Source: JAXHLG01 sp034522495 (GTDB lineage Bacteria; Patescibacteriota; Minisyncoccia; Moranbacterales; DUUL01). From it: DNA of 64,000 nt. Numbering within the stretch: position 1 is the stretch's first letter; each line of letters starts with the position of its first letter. The notes under the pieces are model-generated. The model was not told where the DNA came from. It saw nothing but the letters and a program-made list of their open reading frames with translations, and made no database searches. Location of the stretch: positions 992,001 through 1,056,000 of the forward strand of contig JAXHLG010000002.1 in assembly GCA_034522495.1 (NCBI GenBank), in the 5' to 3' direction. Below, in pieces: positions 51,518 to 60,536 of this stretch. Position numbers and translations under genes: made by a program.

Positions 51518-52963
51518 TTACTTGTTAGCGGATTCATTTTTTTCAAAGGCCAAAGCAGCATTTAGCAGCTCTTGTTCGCCCCACCACTTGCCGATTAACT
51601 GCATGCCCAGAGGCAGCTTTTTGCCTTCTTTTTCAATCCATCCTCCGTTCATGGAGACCGCCGGCAACATGGCAATATTAACCGGAACCGTGAAAATATC
51701 GGCTAGGTACATTTCCAAAGGATCAGCGGTTTTTTCTCCGATTTTGAAGGGGGGAGTCGGAGTAGTCGGCCCCAAAATTAAATCAACTTCTTCAAATGCT
51801 TTGCGAAAATCCTGCTTAATCAGCTCTCTCACCATCTGGGCTTTTTTATAGTAAGCATCCTTATAGCCGGCCGACAAGGCATAAGTTCCCAGGATAATTC
51901 TTCTTTTGACTTCCTCTCCAAAGCCTTCTTTTCTGGAATTGAAATACACGTCCATGATGTCTTTGCTCTTGGAGTTTTTTTTCAATGCCTCGCTGTAGCC
52001 GTATTTGACTCCATCAAAACGGGCTAAGTTGGAACTTACTTCCGACGGCATCATCAAATAATAGACCGCTAGCGAATATTTAACATTCGGAAGGCTTATT
52101 TCTACAATTTCCGCTCCTTGCTTTTTTGCTTGCTCTGCCTGCCTCTCTATCATTTCCTTTATTTCCGCGTCAAAATCCTCTTCCATGAATTCCTTGGGAA
52201 TGCCTATTTTCTTGCCTCCCAGCTGGGAAGAAAGGTTTTTGTAAAAGCCGGTTTCTTTGGAAACGGTGGTATTGTCTTTATCATCCTTTCCGCAAATAGC
52301 GTCCAAAACAATGGCGGCGTCCTCCACGCTTTGAGTAATCGGCCCTATTTGGTCGTAACTGGAAGCCATGGCGATCAATCCGCTTCGAGAAACTCGGCCG
52401 TAAGTGGGCTTCAAGCCCACCACAGAGCAAAAGCTGGCCGGCTGCCTTATCGATCCTCCAGTGTCCGATCCCAAAGCCCAGACTGCTTGGCCGTCGGCTA
52501 CCGCGGCGGCCGAACCGCCGGAAGAGCCGCCGGGAACCCTGGTTTCATCCAAAGGATTTTTAGTCGGCCCGTAAGCTGAATTTTCCGTGGACGAACCCAT
52601 GGCAAATTCATCCAAGTTGGTTTTTCCCAAAAGAACTGCCCCCGCCTGTCTCGTTTTGCCTACTACGAAAGCATCATAAGGGGAAATATAATTTTCCAGA
52701 ATTTTAGATCCGGCGGTAGCTCTCCTCCCTTTAACACAGAGGTTGTCCTTCAAGGCGCAAGGCAAGCCTTCCAACAGACCGATTTCTTTCCCTTCGGAAA
52801 TTTTTTTATCCGCTTTTTGAGCCTCTTCCAAAGCTTCCCTTCGATAAACCTCCAGAAAAGCGTTTACCTCTTTTCTTTTCTCTATTTTGTCCAAATGCTT
52901 TTCCGCCAAATCTTTGGCTTTCAACTCTTTGTTGCTCAATTTTTGATGCAATTCTTTTATCAT
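51518..52963 (-). CDS. gatA: Glu-tRNA(Gln)/Asp-tRNA(Asn) amidotransferase subunit A
   Basis: Amidase subunit that releases ammonia from glutamine for tRNA-dependent amidation. The amidase signature is intact: Lys72 in CALKDNLCVKG, cis-Ser147 in GGSSGGSAAA, and nucleophile Ser171 in GSDTGGSIRQP, with the +75/+99 spacing of known GatA proteins. 481 residues. gatC lies 225 bp upstream; gatB is not in the window. Confidence 0.96.
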   Translation of the reverse strand: MIKELHQKLSNKELKAKDLAEKHLDKIEKRKEVNAFLEVYRREALEEAQKADKKISEGKEIGLLEGLPCALKDNLCVKGRRATAGSKILENYISPYDAFVVGKTRQAGAVLLGKTNLDEFAMGSSTENSAYGPTKNPLDETRVPGGSSGGSAAAVADGQAVWALGSDTGGSIRQPASFCSVVGLKPTYGRVSRSGLIAMASSYDQIGPITQSVEDAAIVLDAICGKDDKDNTTVSKETGFYKNLSSQLGGKKIGIPKEFMEEDFDAEIKEMIERQAEQAKKQGAEIVEISLPNVKYSLAVYYLMMPSEVSSNLARFDGVKYGYSEALKKNSKSKDIMDVYFNSRKEGFGEEVKRRIILGTYALSAGYKDAYYKKAQMVRELIKQDFRKAFEEVDLILGPTTPTPPFKIGEKTADPLEMYLADIFTVPVNIAMLPAVSMNGGWIEKEGKKLPLGMQLIGKWWGEQELLNAALAFEKNESANK

Positions 52964-53062
52964 AAATTCGAATTGTTATGAGGTTAAATTTTTCATTGTC
53001 ACCCAAAGGGTGATCCGCCCTGCCTGCTGTCAAGCATGCTCTGGCAGATTCAATTGTTTCAT

Positions 53063-53152
53063 GGGACTGTTCCCAAACACCATTCCTATTTATCCCGCTT
53101 CAGCGGAGCTGCAATTCCACCTTTTTTGCTAAATTTTCCAAACTGCTTCCCG
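53063..53152. repeat. Dispersed repeat R5, copy 1
   Basis: GGGACTGTTCCCAAACACCA and CCACCTTTTTTGCTAAATTT match 63922-63982, with a CCCGCTTCAGCGGA hairpin extra in the middle here. Confidence 0.6.
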
Positions 53153-53188
53153 GCTTTGCCGGTCGGCCTAAAGAGAGTAAAACAAGGG

Positions 53189-53497
53189 TCACCCTCTTTT
53201 TAAAACGGTTTTAACTTTCAAGTAACCCTCTTTTTTTTCGGGAAAATTTTTCTTTATTCCTTCTTTCTCCTCTTGCTTGCTTTGAATCGCCTCGTCCTCC
53301 CTCAACCGGTTTTCCGCCATCGAATAATGGTCAAAAGCCTCTGCTTTGCCAGTCGGCGCTTCCTGGATGTAATTGAAATAATCTAAAATCTCTTCCAATT
53401 CTTCAAAAAACTTCTTTTTCTCCTTTTCTGTTAAGCTAATCCTGGCCAATTGGGCTGTTTTCTCCAGCTGATCCGGAGTAATGTTCTTTTTGGGCAT
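53189..53497 (-). CDS. gatC: Glu-tRNA(Gln)/Asp-tRNA(Asn) amidotransferase subunit C
   Basis: Small structural subunit that holds GatA and GatB together. TAQLARISLTEKEKKKFFEE, EEILDYFNYIQEAPTGKAEA and ENRLREDEAI are the GatC pattern. Start: the ATG at 53497 (a TTG at 53509 is also in frame). 102 residues. Upstream of gatA, same strand. Confidence 0.93.
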   Translation of the reverse strand: MPKKNITPDQLEKTAQLARISLTEKEKKKFFEELEEILDYFNYIQEAPTGKAEAFDHYSMAENRLREDEAIQSKQEEKEGIKKNFPEKKEGYLKVKTVLKRG

Positions 53498-53587
53498 AAG
53501 TAAATTCAATTGTTAAATTGTTTCATTGTTTCATTGTTAAAGAATGCCTATTAAAGAAACTTGCAATGGAACAATAAAGCTATAATT

Positions 53588-53649
53588 CGCACCGCTTTAA
53601 AAAATAAAAAAATTACATATTTTGCCCCGCAATGCGGAACAGGCCCTAA
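53588..53649. repeat. GCCCCGC hairpin repeat R3, copy 3 (inverted)
   Basis: CGCACCGCTTTAAAAAATAA then TTTGCCCCGCAATGCGGAAC and AGGCCCTAAT; reverse complement of the copies at 9121 and 30489. It ends inside the 3' end of ligA. Confidence 0.75.
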
Positions 53650-55799
53650 TTATCATTTTTACGGGTTTGCTTTATTAAACTTCTAAGCCTCTCCTCTCCA
53701 ATCACTTCTACACCCAATTCCTTTGCCTTATCAATTTTACTGCCGGGATCTTTTCCGGCCAAGACATAATTGGTATTTTTGCTTACTGAGGAAGAAATAT
53801 TACCCCCTTCTCTTCTTATTAAATCTTTTGCCTCCTCTCTTGTCAAATTTTCCAAAGAACCGGTTAGCACAAAAGCCTTGCCTTGCAAAGATAGCTCGTT
53901 TTTTTCTTTCCTAATCCGGGGAGCTTCGAAGTGAATCCCGGATCCTTGAAGGCTGGCCAGCATTTTTTGGCTGTCTTCATCCGAAAACCAACCACTAACA
54001 CTCTCGGCCATTCTTCTGCCAAAGCCTTTTATGGAAACCAATTCTTCTGAAGAAATTTTTTTCATAAATTCTCCAAGTTCTCCGGGGTCGGATATTTTTT
54101 TTCCGAACTGTTGATAGGCTTTCCCTAATTCCGATTCAGGGTCTTCCATTTCTTTTTTCAAAAGCAAAACGCTTTCTTCTCCCAAATGGCGAACGCCAAG
54201 CGCAAAAAGGAATTTTTCAAAAGCTGTGTCTTTGCTGGCTTCAATTGCCTCGATCAGATTCTCGGCGGATTTCTCCGCAAATCTTTCCAGGGGTTTTAGG
54301 TCGCCTTTTGTAAGATTGTATATGTCAGCAATGGAAGATACCAGCCCCTCATTCATCAATTGCTCGATAATCTTCTCCCCCAGACCCTCGATATCCATTC
54401 CCTTGCGGGAAACATAATGGATCAATTTTTCCTTTTCCACCGCAAAGCAGTTTTTGTTGGCGCAATAATGGGCCGCGCTTAAACTATTTTTCTTGTCTCC
54501 AATTTGTTCTTTTATCACCTTTCCTCCGCAGATGGGGCATTTCTTGGGCATCTGAAATTTCTTTTCTTGACCGTTTCTTAGTTTCTTAATGGGCTCCACT
54601 ACTTCCGGAATTACATCCCCAGCTTTCTGAATCACCACTGTATCGCCTATTCTAACATCTTTTTTAAAAATTTCATCTTCATTGTGCAATGTTGCTCGAG
54701 AAACCGTGCTTCCGGCCACCTTGACCGAATCCAGCAAGGCTACGGGCGTCAGCGCTCCCGTTCTTCCGATTTGGACTTTGATGTCTCGAATAATGGAAGC
54801 TGCTTTTTCCGGAGCAAATTTCCAGGCAATGGCATAGCGGGGGTTTTTGCCGGTATGCCCCAGCCTCTCTTGCGTCTGTCGGGAGTTGATTTTTATCACC
54901 AATCCATCCACTCCATAGGGCTGCCGCTTCTTCTCTTCTTCCCATTTCTTGTAAAATTCTTTTATCTGCTCCAGGTTTTGGAATAAATGATAGTTTTGAT
55001 TGACTTTAAAGCCGAGCTCTTCCAAAAACTTCAACTCTTTTCTCTGAGTAGAGGTTTTTTCTTTGGCTAATTTCTCTTCTTCTTTGTTCTTGGACCTTAT
55101 TTCGTCAATATCATAAATATAGGAATCCAGCCTCCTGGAAGCGGCAATCTTGGGATCCAGCTGGCGAATAGAGCCGGCTCCGGCGTTGCGCGAGTTGGCA
55201 AATTCCGGCAGCCCTTTCTTTTTTCTTTCTTGGTTAATCCGCTCCAGTTCGCTATCGGGAAGCCAGCATTCGCCGACCACTGTTATAGCCAAAGGTTTTT
55301 TTATCTTGAGTGGAATACTTTGAATGGTTTTAATGTTTTCCGTAACATCTTCCCCGGTTGTCCCGTCGCCCCTGGTAGCCCCTCTTTCCAAAATGCCGTC
55401 TTTGTAATCCAAAATTATTTTCAATCCATCAATCTTAACCTCTACTAAATACTCAAAATCAGTATTAAATCCCTGCTTTTTTAAAATCCTCACATTACGC
55501 TCCTCCCAGTCTTGAAGCTCCTCAAAAGAAAAAGCGTCATCTAGGGACCACTGCTTTTTCCGGTGCTTGACTTTCTGAAATTCCTCCAGGGGATCCCCCC
55601 CAACTCTCTGAGTGGGAGAGTCAGGCGTCTGCAAAGAAGGATACTCTTTTTCCAATTGTTTCAATTCAGCCATCAAGGAATCATAGACTTCGTCGGTGAT
55701 TTTGGGGTCATCCAAAACATGATAGCGATACCGGTGCTCATCAATCACTTCTCGAAGTTGTCCGGCTCTTTCTTTAATTTTTTGGGGAATGTGATTCAT
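53646..55799 (-). CDS. ligA: NAD-dependent DNA ligase
   Basis: Seals nicks in replication and repair. Ia domain YHVLDDPKITDEVYDSLMAE, nucleotidyl Lys122 in EVKIDGLKI, EGATRGDG-like ERGATRGDGTTGEDVTENI, the OB fold (RTGALTPVALLDSVKVAGST), the zinc finger CPICGGKV...HYCANKNC, HhH repeats, and a C-terminal BRCT domain (GKAFVLTGSLENLTREEAKD). 717 residues, full length. The 3' end is touched by an R3 repeat. Confidence 0.97.
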   Translation of the reverse strand: MNHIPQKIKERAGQLREVIDEHRYRYHVLDDPKITDEVYDSLMAELKQLEKEYPSLQTPDSPTQRVGGDPLEEFQKVKHRKKQWSLDDAFSFEELQDWEERNVRILKKQGFNTDFEYLVEVKIDGLKIILDYKDGILERGATRGDGTTGEDVTENIKTIQSIPLKIKKPLAITVVGECWLPDSELERINQERKKKGLPEFANSRNAGAGSIRQLDPKIAASRRLDSYIYDIDEIRSKNKEEEKLAKEKTSTQRKELKFLEELGFKVNQNYHLFQNLEQIKEFYKKWEEEKKRQPYGVDGLVIKINSRQTQERLGHTGKNPRYAIAWKFAPEKAASIIRDIKVQIGRTGALTPVALLDSVKVAGSTVSRATLHNEDEIFKKDVRIGDTVVIQKAGDVIPEVVEPIKKLRNGQEKKFQMPKKCPICGGKVIKEQIGDKKNSLSAAHYCANKNCFAVEKEKLIHYVSRKGMDIEGLGEKIIEQLMNEGLVSSIADIYNLTKGDLKPLERFAEKSAENLIEAIEASKDTAFEKFLFALGVRHLGEESVLLLKKEMEDPESELGKAYQQFGKKISDPGELGEFMKKISSEELVSIKGFGRRMAESVSGWFSDEDSQKMLASLQGSGIHFEAPRIRKEKNELSLQGKAFVLTGSLENLTREEAKDLIRREGGNISSSVSKNTNYVLAGKDPGSKIDKAKELGVEVIGEERLRSLIKQTRKNDN

Positions 55800-55887
55800 G
55801 TAAACATATAATCATATAAACAAATTCTGGCATAAGTAGTCAGTATAAAGCAATAAGGCGAACATTGAATAATTCGTTCATTTATTA

Positions 55888-55930
55888 CTAAACAATTAAC
55901 AATGGAACAATGGAACAATGGAACAATTTC
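55888..55930. repeat. AATGGAAC octamer array
   Basis: AACAATGGAACAATGGAACA, at least four 8-nt units, near the 3' end of the CDF gene. A similar ATTGTTCC run at 57240-57273 lies on its 5' side. Confidence 0.75.
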
Positions 55931-55939
55931 TAATAATTT

Positions 55940-57178
55940 TTACATTCCCTTAATAACTTCTTCCAACCTAGCTTTTTTGTCCACAACTTCCACTTCTACT
56001 CCCAATTTCTGCAAATTCTCTTTGGCTCCTTTACCCATGTATTTGGCGATCGCTTTGTCCGCTTCCACACTCTTTATAAATTTAACTCCTTTTCCAGTAG
56101 CTTGTTCAAAATAAGGATTTTTTTGAATTCTTCTTCTTTTTAACTGATTTTTCTGAAAATCCAAGATTAAATAATATTCAGCTCCAAATTCATTTGGATT
56201 TATTTCTTCTTTATCTTTACCAACAAGGGGAACCGCGACTCTGTAGTCCATTTTTTTGGGTCCAACTTTTTGAAATCCTCTCCTGTATCCAAACCTGCCC
56301 CAAAACCTCGGCTCGAAAACTCCGGAGGAAACTTGATGAGATTTAACGGATATCGTTAAATAAGAAAGCTCTTCTATGTCTTCCAGCATATTTTCTTTAA
56401 GCTTTGAAGTGATTTTGTCAACTTCTTCCATGGAAGCATTTTTTTCGCAAAGCAAGAACACTTCAGCAAAATTGGTGCTGCCAATTTTTCGAGTCTTGAT
56501 TTCCTCAAAAGAAAAATTTTTATCCTTCAAGTACCGCTCGACCTTCTTCTCCAATTCCGGGTTAGACTTGTCAACCAACGACCCGACAGTTTCCCCGGTC
56601 ATGCCCCAGGCTTCTTTGATAATGTAAACACCTACTATCAGGGCTATCATAATGTCTGCAAGCGGAAACCATTTCACCAGAAGCAATCCGGCTAATACCC
56701 CAACCGAGGCAATTACGTCCGCCCGATCATGCTGCCCGTCGGCCACCAGCACTGAAGAACCAGCCTTGCCGCCAACTCGGAACTTAATCTGAGCCATAAC
56801 CTCATTCAAAACCACCGAAGCTCCCATAATGGAAATGTTCAACAGGCTGAATCCCGCTAGCTGCTCTTGATGGATAAGCGCGTTAACCGCTTCGAATAAA
56901 ATCCAAACGGCGCCCAGATAAAGCAACCCCACTACTACGAATGTTGCCACCATTTCATACTTGGCATAACCGTAGGGGTGTTCCTTGTCGGGTTCCTTTT
57001 TGGACTTTCTAATGCCCCACCAAGCCACGCCGGAAGAAAAAACATCCGCCGCCGAATGAACTCCCTCGGCCAACACCGCCACCGATCCGGTAATTAAGCC
57101 GGCTATAATTTTGAAAACCGTCAATAAAAAATTGACAGAAAAACCTAAGATGGCTACGAAAGAAACATTTCCAAACAT
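55940..57178 (-). CDS. Cation diffusion facilitator fused to NifX-like domain
   Basis: 412 residues. The first about 200 residues are a six-helix CDF metal/proton antiporter with HSAADVFSSG and HDRADVIASVGV (the H-x3-D metal-site pairs) and EHPYGYAKYEMVAT, followed by the cytoplasmic metallochaperone-like domain (FSFEEIKTRKIGSTNFAEVF). The last about 115 residues (YRVAVPLVGKDKEE, GAEYYLILDF, NPYFEQATGKGVKF, AIAKYMGKGAKENLQKLGVE) match the dinitrogenase iron-molybdenum cofactor (NifX/NifB) fold. The tail could sense or carry the exported metal. Single-gene unit. Confidence 0.85.
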   Translation of the reverse strand: MFGNVSFVAILGFSVNFLLTVFKIIAGLITGSVAVLAEGVHSAADVFSSGVAWWGIRKSKKEPDKEHPYGYAKYEMVATFVVVGLLYLGAVWILFEAVNALIHQEQLAGFSLLNISIMGASVVLNEVMAQIKFRVGGKAGSSVLVADGQHDRADVIASVGVLAGLLLVKWFPLADIMIALIVGVYIIKEAWGMTGETVGSLVDKSNPELEKKVERYLKDKNFSFEEIKTRKIGSTNFAEVFLLCEKNASMEEVDKITSKLKENMLEDIEELSYLTISVKSHQVSSGVFEPRFWGRFGYRRGFQKVGPKKMDYRVAVPLVGKDKEEINPNEFGAEYYLILDFQKNQLKRRRIQKNPYFEQATGKGVKFIKSVEADKAIAKYMGKGAKENLQKLGVEVEVVDKKARLEEVIKGM

Positions 57179-57239
57179 GCATGTAAAATTAAAAGGGAAA
57201 CTGTTGCTTTAATATAATTAGAGGCTTTTGACTATGAAA

Positions 57240-57273
57240 TCTAATTGTTCCATTGTTCCATTGTTTCATTGTT
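57240..57273. repeat. ATTGTTCC octamer array
   Basis: ATTGTTCC, ATTGTTCC, ATTGTTTC, ATTGTTG in 8-nt steps, between the CDF and alaS genes. Confidence 0.75.
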
Positions 57274-57335
57274 GAGATCCAATAAATCAACTAGCCTCTT
57301 TACTAAAGATAACCATTTAACAATTGAATAATTTA

Positions 57336-59684
57336 TCAATTTAACACCGCCTTCACCCTCCTCACGCCTGCGCTGGAGCTTTCTTCTTTGGCGATCTTGA
57401 AAGCGCCTTCGATCTCTCCGGTGTTTGTAACGTGCGGACCTCCGCAGATTTCCTTGGAATACCCTTCAATAGTATAGACTTTCACCTTCTCTCCATATTT
57501 GTCTTCAAAAGTGCCTTGCGCGCCGGCTTCTTTGGCTTCTTCCAGCCCCATTTCTTCCTCTTTGACATCCACCTTGGCCCGGATTGCATCATTAACATAT
57601 TCCTCAATTTCCTGAATCTGCTCCGGAGTCAGTTTGTCCGGATGAGTAAAGTCAAACCTGATTCTTTCTCCATTGATATTAGAACCGGCTTGATGCACGT
57701 GATCGCCCAACACCTTCCTCATTCCCGATAACAACAAATGAGCCGCCGTGTGAAGCTGCTTGGTTTTTTCTTTAGTGTCGGCCAAGCCTCCTTTGAACAT
57801 TCCCGCGCTGGCAGTTCTGGAAAGCTCTTGATGGCTTTTCAATTCCTTCTGAAACTCTTTTTCGTCCACCACCATAGTCTTTTCCTTGGCAAGCTCTCTA
57901 ACCATTTCAATGGGAAATCCATAGGTCTGGTAAAGATCAAAGGCTTCCTTGCCGGTAATTTCATTACTCCGCTCTAAATGAGGCGGAAGAGCTTCATCCT
58001 CGATTGTCTTGACTTCATCCGGTTTTCCTTCGGCAAATTTCTGCAGGGCTTTGAAGCGATGAGAAATCTTGTTTTTATCTTCCTTCATTTCGGAAAAAGT
58101 ATTCTCGTAACCCTCCGGAACGAAAATCGGGTCAAATCCGAATTCGAGTTTAGAGCTACCCAGCCTTTCTTCCGTTATCCTGCCCCTTACCTCTCCTTCA
58201 TAGAAAGACAAATTTCTTCCGTCAAAGTGGGCTATCACGCATTTGGCCACAGCCTTTCTGTTTTTCCCTTCAGTCAAATCCAGCAGTCCCTGGGTGCTCA
58301 TATAGTCAATAAACCACTTAATCAAAGCCCCCGGAAATCCGCTCCAGGCTTCCAGATGCAAAGAAGTGTCCTCTACAATGATCGGCTTTTTGAATTTTTT
58401 GTAGGCTTCAATTATCTTGTATTCGGCCACTTCTCGAGGCTCGATAGCTTGAACCTCCGGCAAAGATGATTTGACATAATCCAGCTCCAACCTGTCTCCG
58501 GTCAACTGGCGATATTCCTTTATCTTGTTAGGATTGGTGGAAATTAAAGACACCTTTCCTTTCTTGCCGGCAATTTTTTCAAACTCCTTTAAGCCTTTTT
58601 GCAAAGTTTTCCTGAATTTGGACTCTTCTTTTTCAATAACAGCAAGAATTTTGGATCGATTGACTTCCGGATACTGGTCTTTGTAGATATAGACCGCTTC
58701 CGCGGCCGCTTCTTTGGTAAAGTTTTTTTCCAATCCGAGTTTGTAGCCTTCCCTTATAGCCCTTCTTATCAATCTTCTGAGGATATAGCCTCTTTCGCTA
58801 TTGGAAGGCTCTACTCCGTCCGAGGCAATAAACACGGCAGCTTTCAAGTGATCGGCAATAATCCTGAGGGAAGTATAATAATCATAATATTTTTTGTCCG
58901 ACATTTCTTCCAGTTTTTCAATTATCGGCCAGAAAAGCTCGGTTTTGTAATCATCATTGATTCCGTTGATAACCGAAAGCATTCTCTCCATTCCCATGCC
59001 GGTGTCCACGTTCTGGCTGGGCAGCGTTTGGAAGCTGCCGTCGCGTGTTTTTTCATATTCCATAAAAACATTGTTCCAAATTTCCACCCACCTGTCGTCG
59101 TTGGGATCGAATTTTTTGGGTAAATCTTCTTCTCTGCCACTCCAATAAAAAATCTCCGAATCCGGTCCGCAAGGTCCGGTTTGACTGGGAGGCCCCCACC
59201 AATTTTCTTCTTTGTCCAGCTTGGCTATGCGGTCTTGGGAGAAACCCAGGTCCCTCCACGCTTGGAAAGACTCTTTGTCAAAAGGCGCGTCCGAATCTCC
59301 CATAAACACGGAAACTGCCATCTTCTCTTTGTCAAGGCCGAGCCATTGGGGGGAAGTGAGAAATTCATAGCTCCACTTAAGCGATTCTTCTTTGAAATAA
59401 TCTCCCAGGGACCAATTGCCCAGCATTTCAAAAAAAGTATGATGGGTGTCATCGCCCACTTCATCAATGTCGATTGTCCTGATGCATTTTTGAACGCTGG
59501 CCAGTCGTTTTCCTTCAGGATGCTTTTCTCCCATCAAATAAGGAACCAGGGGCTGCATGCCGGAACTGATGAAAAGCGAGGTGGGATCATTCTCGGGCGC
59601 CAGGGCTGCCGAAGGCAAAACGGCGTGGCCTCTTTCTTGGAAAAAATTCAAAAACTTCCCTCTTAATTCTTTAGCTGTGATCAT
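57336..59684 (-). CDS. alaS: Alanyl-tRNA synthetase with inserted ITPase (Ham1/RdgB) domain
   Basis: 782 residues. Residues 1-375 are the class II catalytic and tRNA-recognition part (SSGMQPLVPYLMGEKHP, QTGPCGPDSEIFYW, GMGMERMLSVINGI, RGYILRRLIRRAIREGY). Residues about 376-555 are a complete-looking Ham1/RdgB nucleotide pyrophosphatase: S-x-N-x-x-K in ISTNPNKIKEY (381-391), the acidic EDTSL (438-442), SGFPGALIKWF, GFDPIFVPEG (516-525) and SHRFKALQKF (541-550). AlaRS resumes at ITGKEAFDLYQTYGFPIEMV (576). The editing site follows: H645-x3-H649 and C747-x3-H751. It ends there, so the usual C-terminal DHHA1/C-Ala part is missing. The frame is continuous. Confidence 0.93.
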   Translation of the reverse strand: MITAKELRGKFLNFFQERGHAVLPSAALAPENDPTSLFISSGMQPLVPYLMGEKHPEGKRLASVQKCIRTIDIDEVGDDTHHTFFEMLGNWSLGDYFKEESLKWSYEFLTSPQWLGLDKEKMAVSVFMGDSDAPFDKESFQAWRDLGFSQDRIAKLDKEENWWGPPSQTGPCGPDSEIFYWSGREEDLPKKFDPNDDRWVEIWNNVFMEYEKTRDGSFQTLPSQNVDTGMGMERMLSVINGINDDYKTELFWPIIEKLEEMSDKKYYDYYTSLRIIADHLKAAVFIASDGVEPSNSERGYILRRLIRRAIREGYKLGLEKNFTKEAAAEAVYIYKDQYPEVNRSKILAVIEKEESKFRKTLQKGLKEFEKIAGKKGKVSLISTNPNKIKEYRQLTGDRLELDYVKSSLPEVQAIEPREVAEYKIIEAYKKFKKPIIVEDTSLHLEAWSGFPGALIKWFIDYMSTQGLLDLTEGKNRKAVAKCVIAHFDGRNLSFYEGEVRGRITEERLGSSKLEFGFDPIFVPEGYENTFSEMKEDKNKISHRFKALQKFAEGKPDEVKTIEDEALPPHLERSNEITGKEAFDLYQTYGFPIEMVRELAKEKTMVVDEKEFQKELKSHQELSRTASAGMFKGGLADTKEKTKQLHTAAHLLLSGMRKVLGDHVHQAGSNINGERIRFDFTHPDKLTPEQIQEIEEYVNDAIRAKVDVKEEEMGLEEAKEAGAQGTFEDKYGEKVKVYTIEGYSKEICGGPHVTNTGEIEGAFKIAKEESSSAGVRRVKAVLN

Positions 59685-59741
59685 ATTGTTTTTTAAGTCT
59701 TATATTTTTTATGCGCGTCATTATTGCGCAATAATCTCATC

Positions 59742-59910
59742 GAAACCACTGAAAAATGTCATTCTGAACTTGTTTATCCGGCTTTGACGGGCCGTGTCCG
59801 CCTTTGGCGGGATTCAGAATCTAATGATTACCGAAAAAGGCTTTGTAAAAAGATTCTGATTTTCATCAGAATGACAAAATTTTCAAAATAATCAATTCTT
59901 CAGTGGTTTC
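59742..59910. repeat. MITE-like element R1, copy D
   Basis: 169 bp, ends GAAACCACTGAAAAATG and CAATTCTTCAGTGGTTTC, with the centre CCGGCTTTGACGGGCCGTGT and GATTCTGATTTTCATCAGAA. Closest relative is copy E. It lies upstream of alaS; the rest of the 59685-60150 gap holds no gene but has a -10-like TATAAT at 60086-60091. Confidence 0.88.
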
Positions 59911-60108
59911 CTTATCGTTAATTTCATCATAAACCGAAACGCTCTAAAATTCAAGCCCAAATTCGCAGCTTCTTTTGTTTGTTGGAGATGCGCGGCATCA
60001 TTTGTTGAAAATGGCCTGTTAGTTAAAATGGCCTTGTCAAATCTTCTTCCCTATGTTAGCCTTTTTTTAGAAAAGTTAGCCTTTATATAATAAATTAATA
60101 TGAAGCTT

Positions 60109-60136
60109 CCCCGCGCGAATCTTCAATCCGGCGGGG
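60109..60136 (+). promoter_or_regulatory. G+C hairpin in the rpsO leader
   Basis: CCCCGC (60109-60114) pairs with GCGGGG (60131-60136), just before the rpsO start. In many bacteria S15 binds its own leader; whether this hairpin does so is an inference. Confidence 0.4.
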
Positions 60137-60150
60137 CGGTAAAAGAATAT

Positions 60151-60420
60151 ATGGCATTAAACAAACAACAGAAGCAAAGAGTTACCAAGAAGTTTAAACA
60201 GCACGAAAAAGACAGCGGCTCGGCGGAATACCAAATTGCTTTATTTACGGAAAAAATTAAAAAGCTAACCTCTCACTTAAAGAAAAACCCTCAAGACAAG
60301 CATTCCAGGAAGGGTCTCTTGGGAATGGTTCAGCAAAGAAAAAAACTTCTTCAATACCTTAAAAAAAGCGACGAGAAAAGTTACGAAAAAGTTACGAAAG
60401 ATCTCGGCATCAAAGGCTAA
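60151..60420 (+). CDS. rpsO: 30S ribosomal protein S15
   Basis: 89 residues from the ATG at 60151 (an in-frame ATG at 60100 would add an atypical 17-residue leader). Primary 16S rRNA-binding protein of the small subunit. FKQHEKDSGSAEYQIALFTE, KIKKLTSHLKKNPQDKHSRK and GLLGMVQQRKKLLQYLKKSD are the S15 core. No pnp gene follows, unlike the common rpsO-pnp order. Confidence 0.95.
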   Translation: MALNKQQKQRVTKKFKQHEKDSGSAEYQIALFTEKIKKLTSHLKKNPQDKHSRKGLLGMVQQRKKLLQYLKKSDEKSYEKVTKDLGIKG

Positions 60421-60536
60421 CTGATTTCCATACTCGAATTTTTCGCTTAGAAATTTCTAAATCAAACAACCTTCCGCGGCTTTAAATCGAAAAATGATCC
60501 GAATGATCAATCTTTATCAAAAATTAAATTAAAAAA

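Noticed and set aside
57336..59684. alaS as two frameshifted or chimeric genes
   Set aside because: One continuous frame runs through both insert borders, and AlaRS motifs resume in order after the insert; a join error cannot be excluded without reads but nothing in the sequence suggests it.
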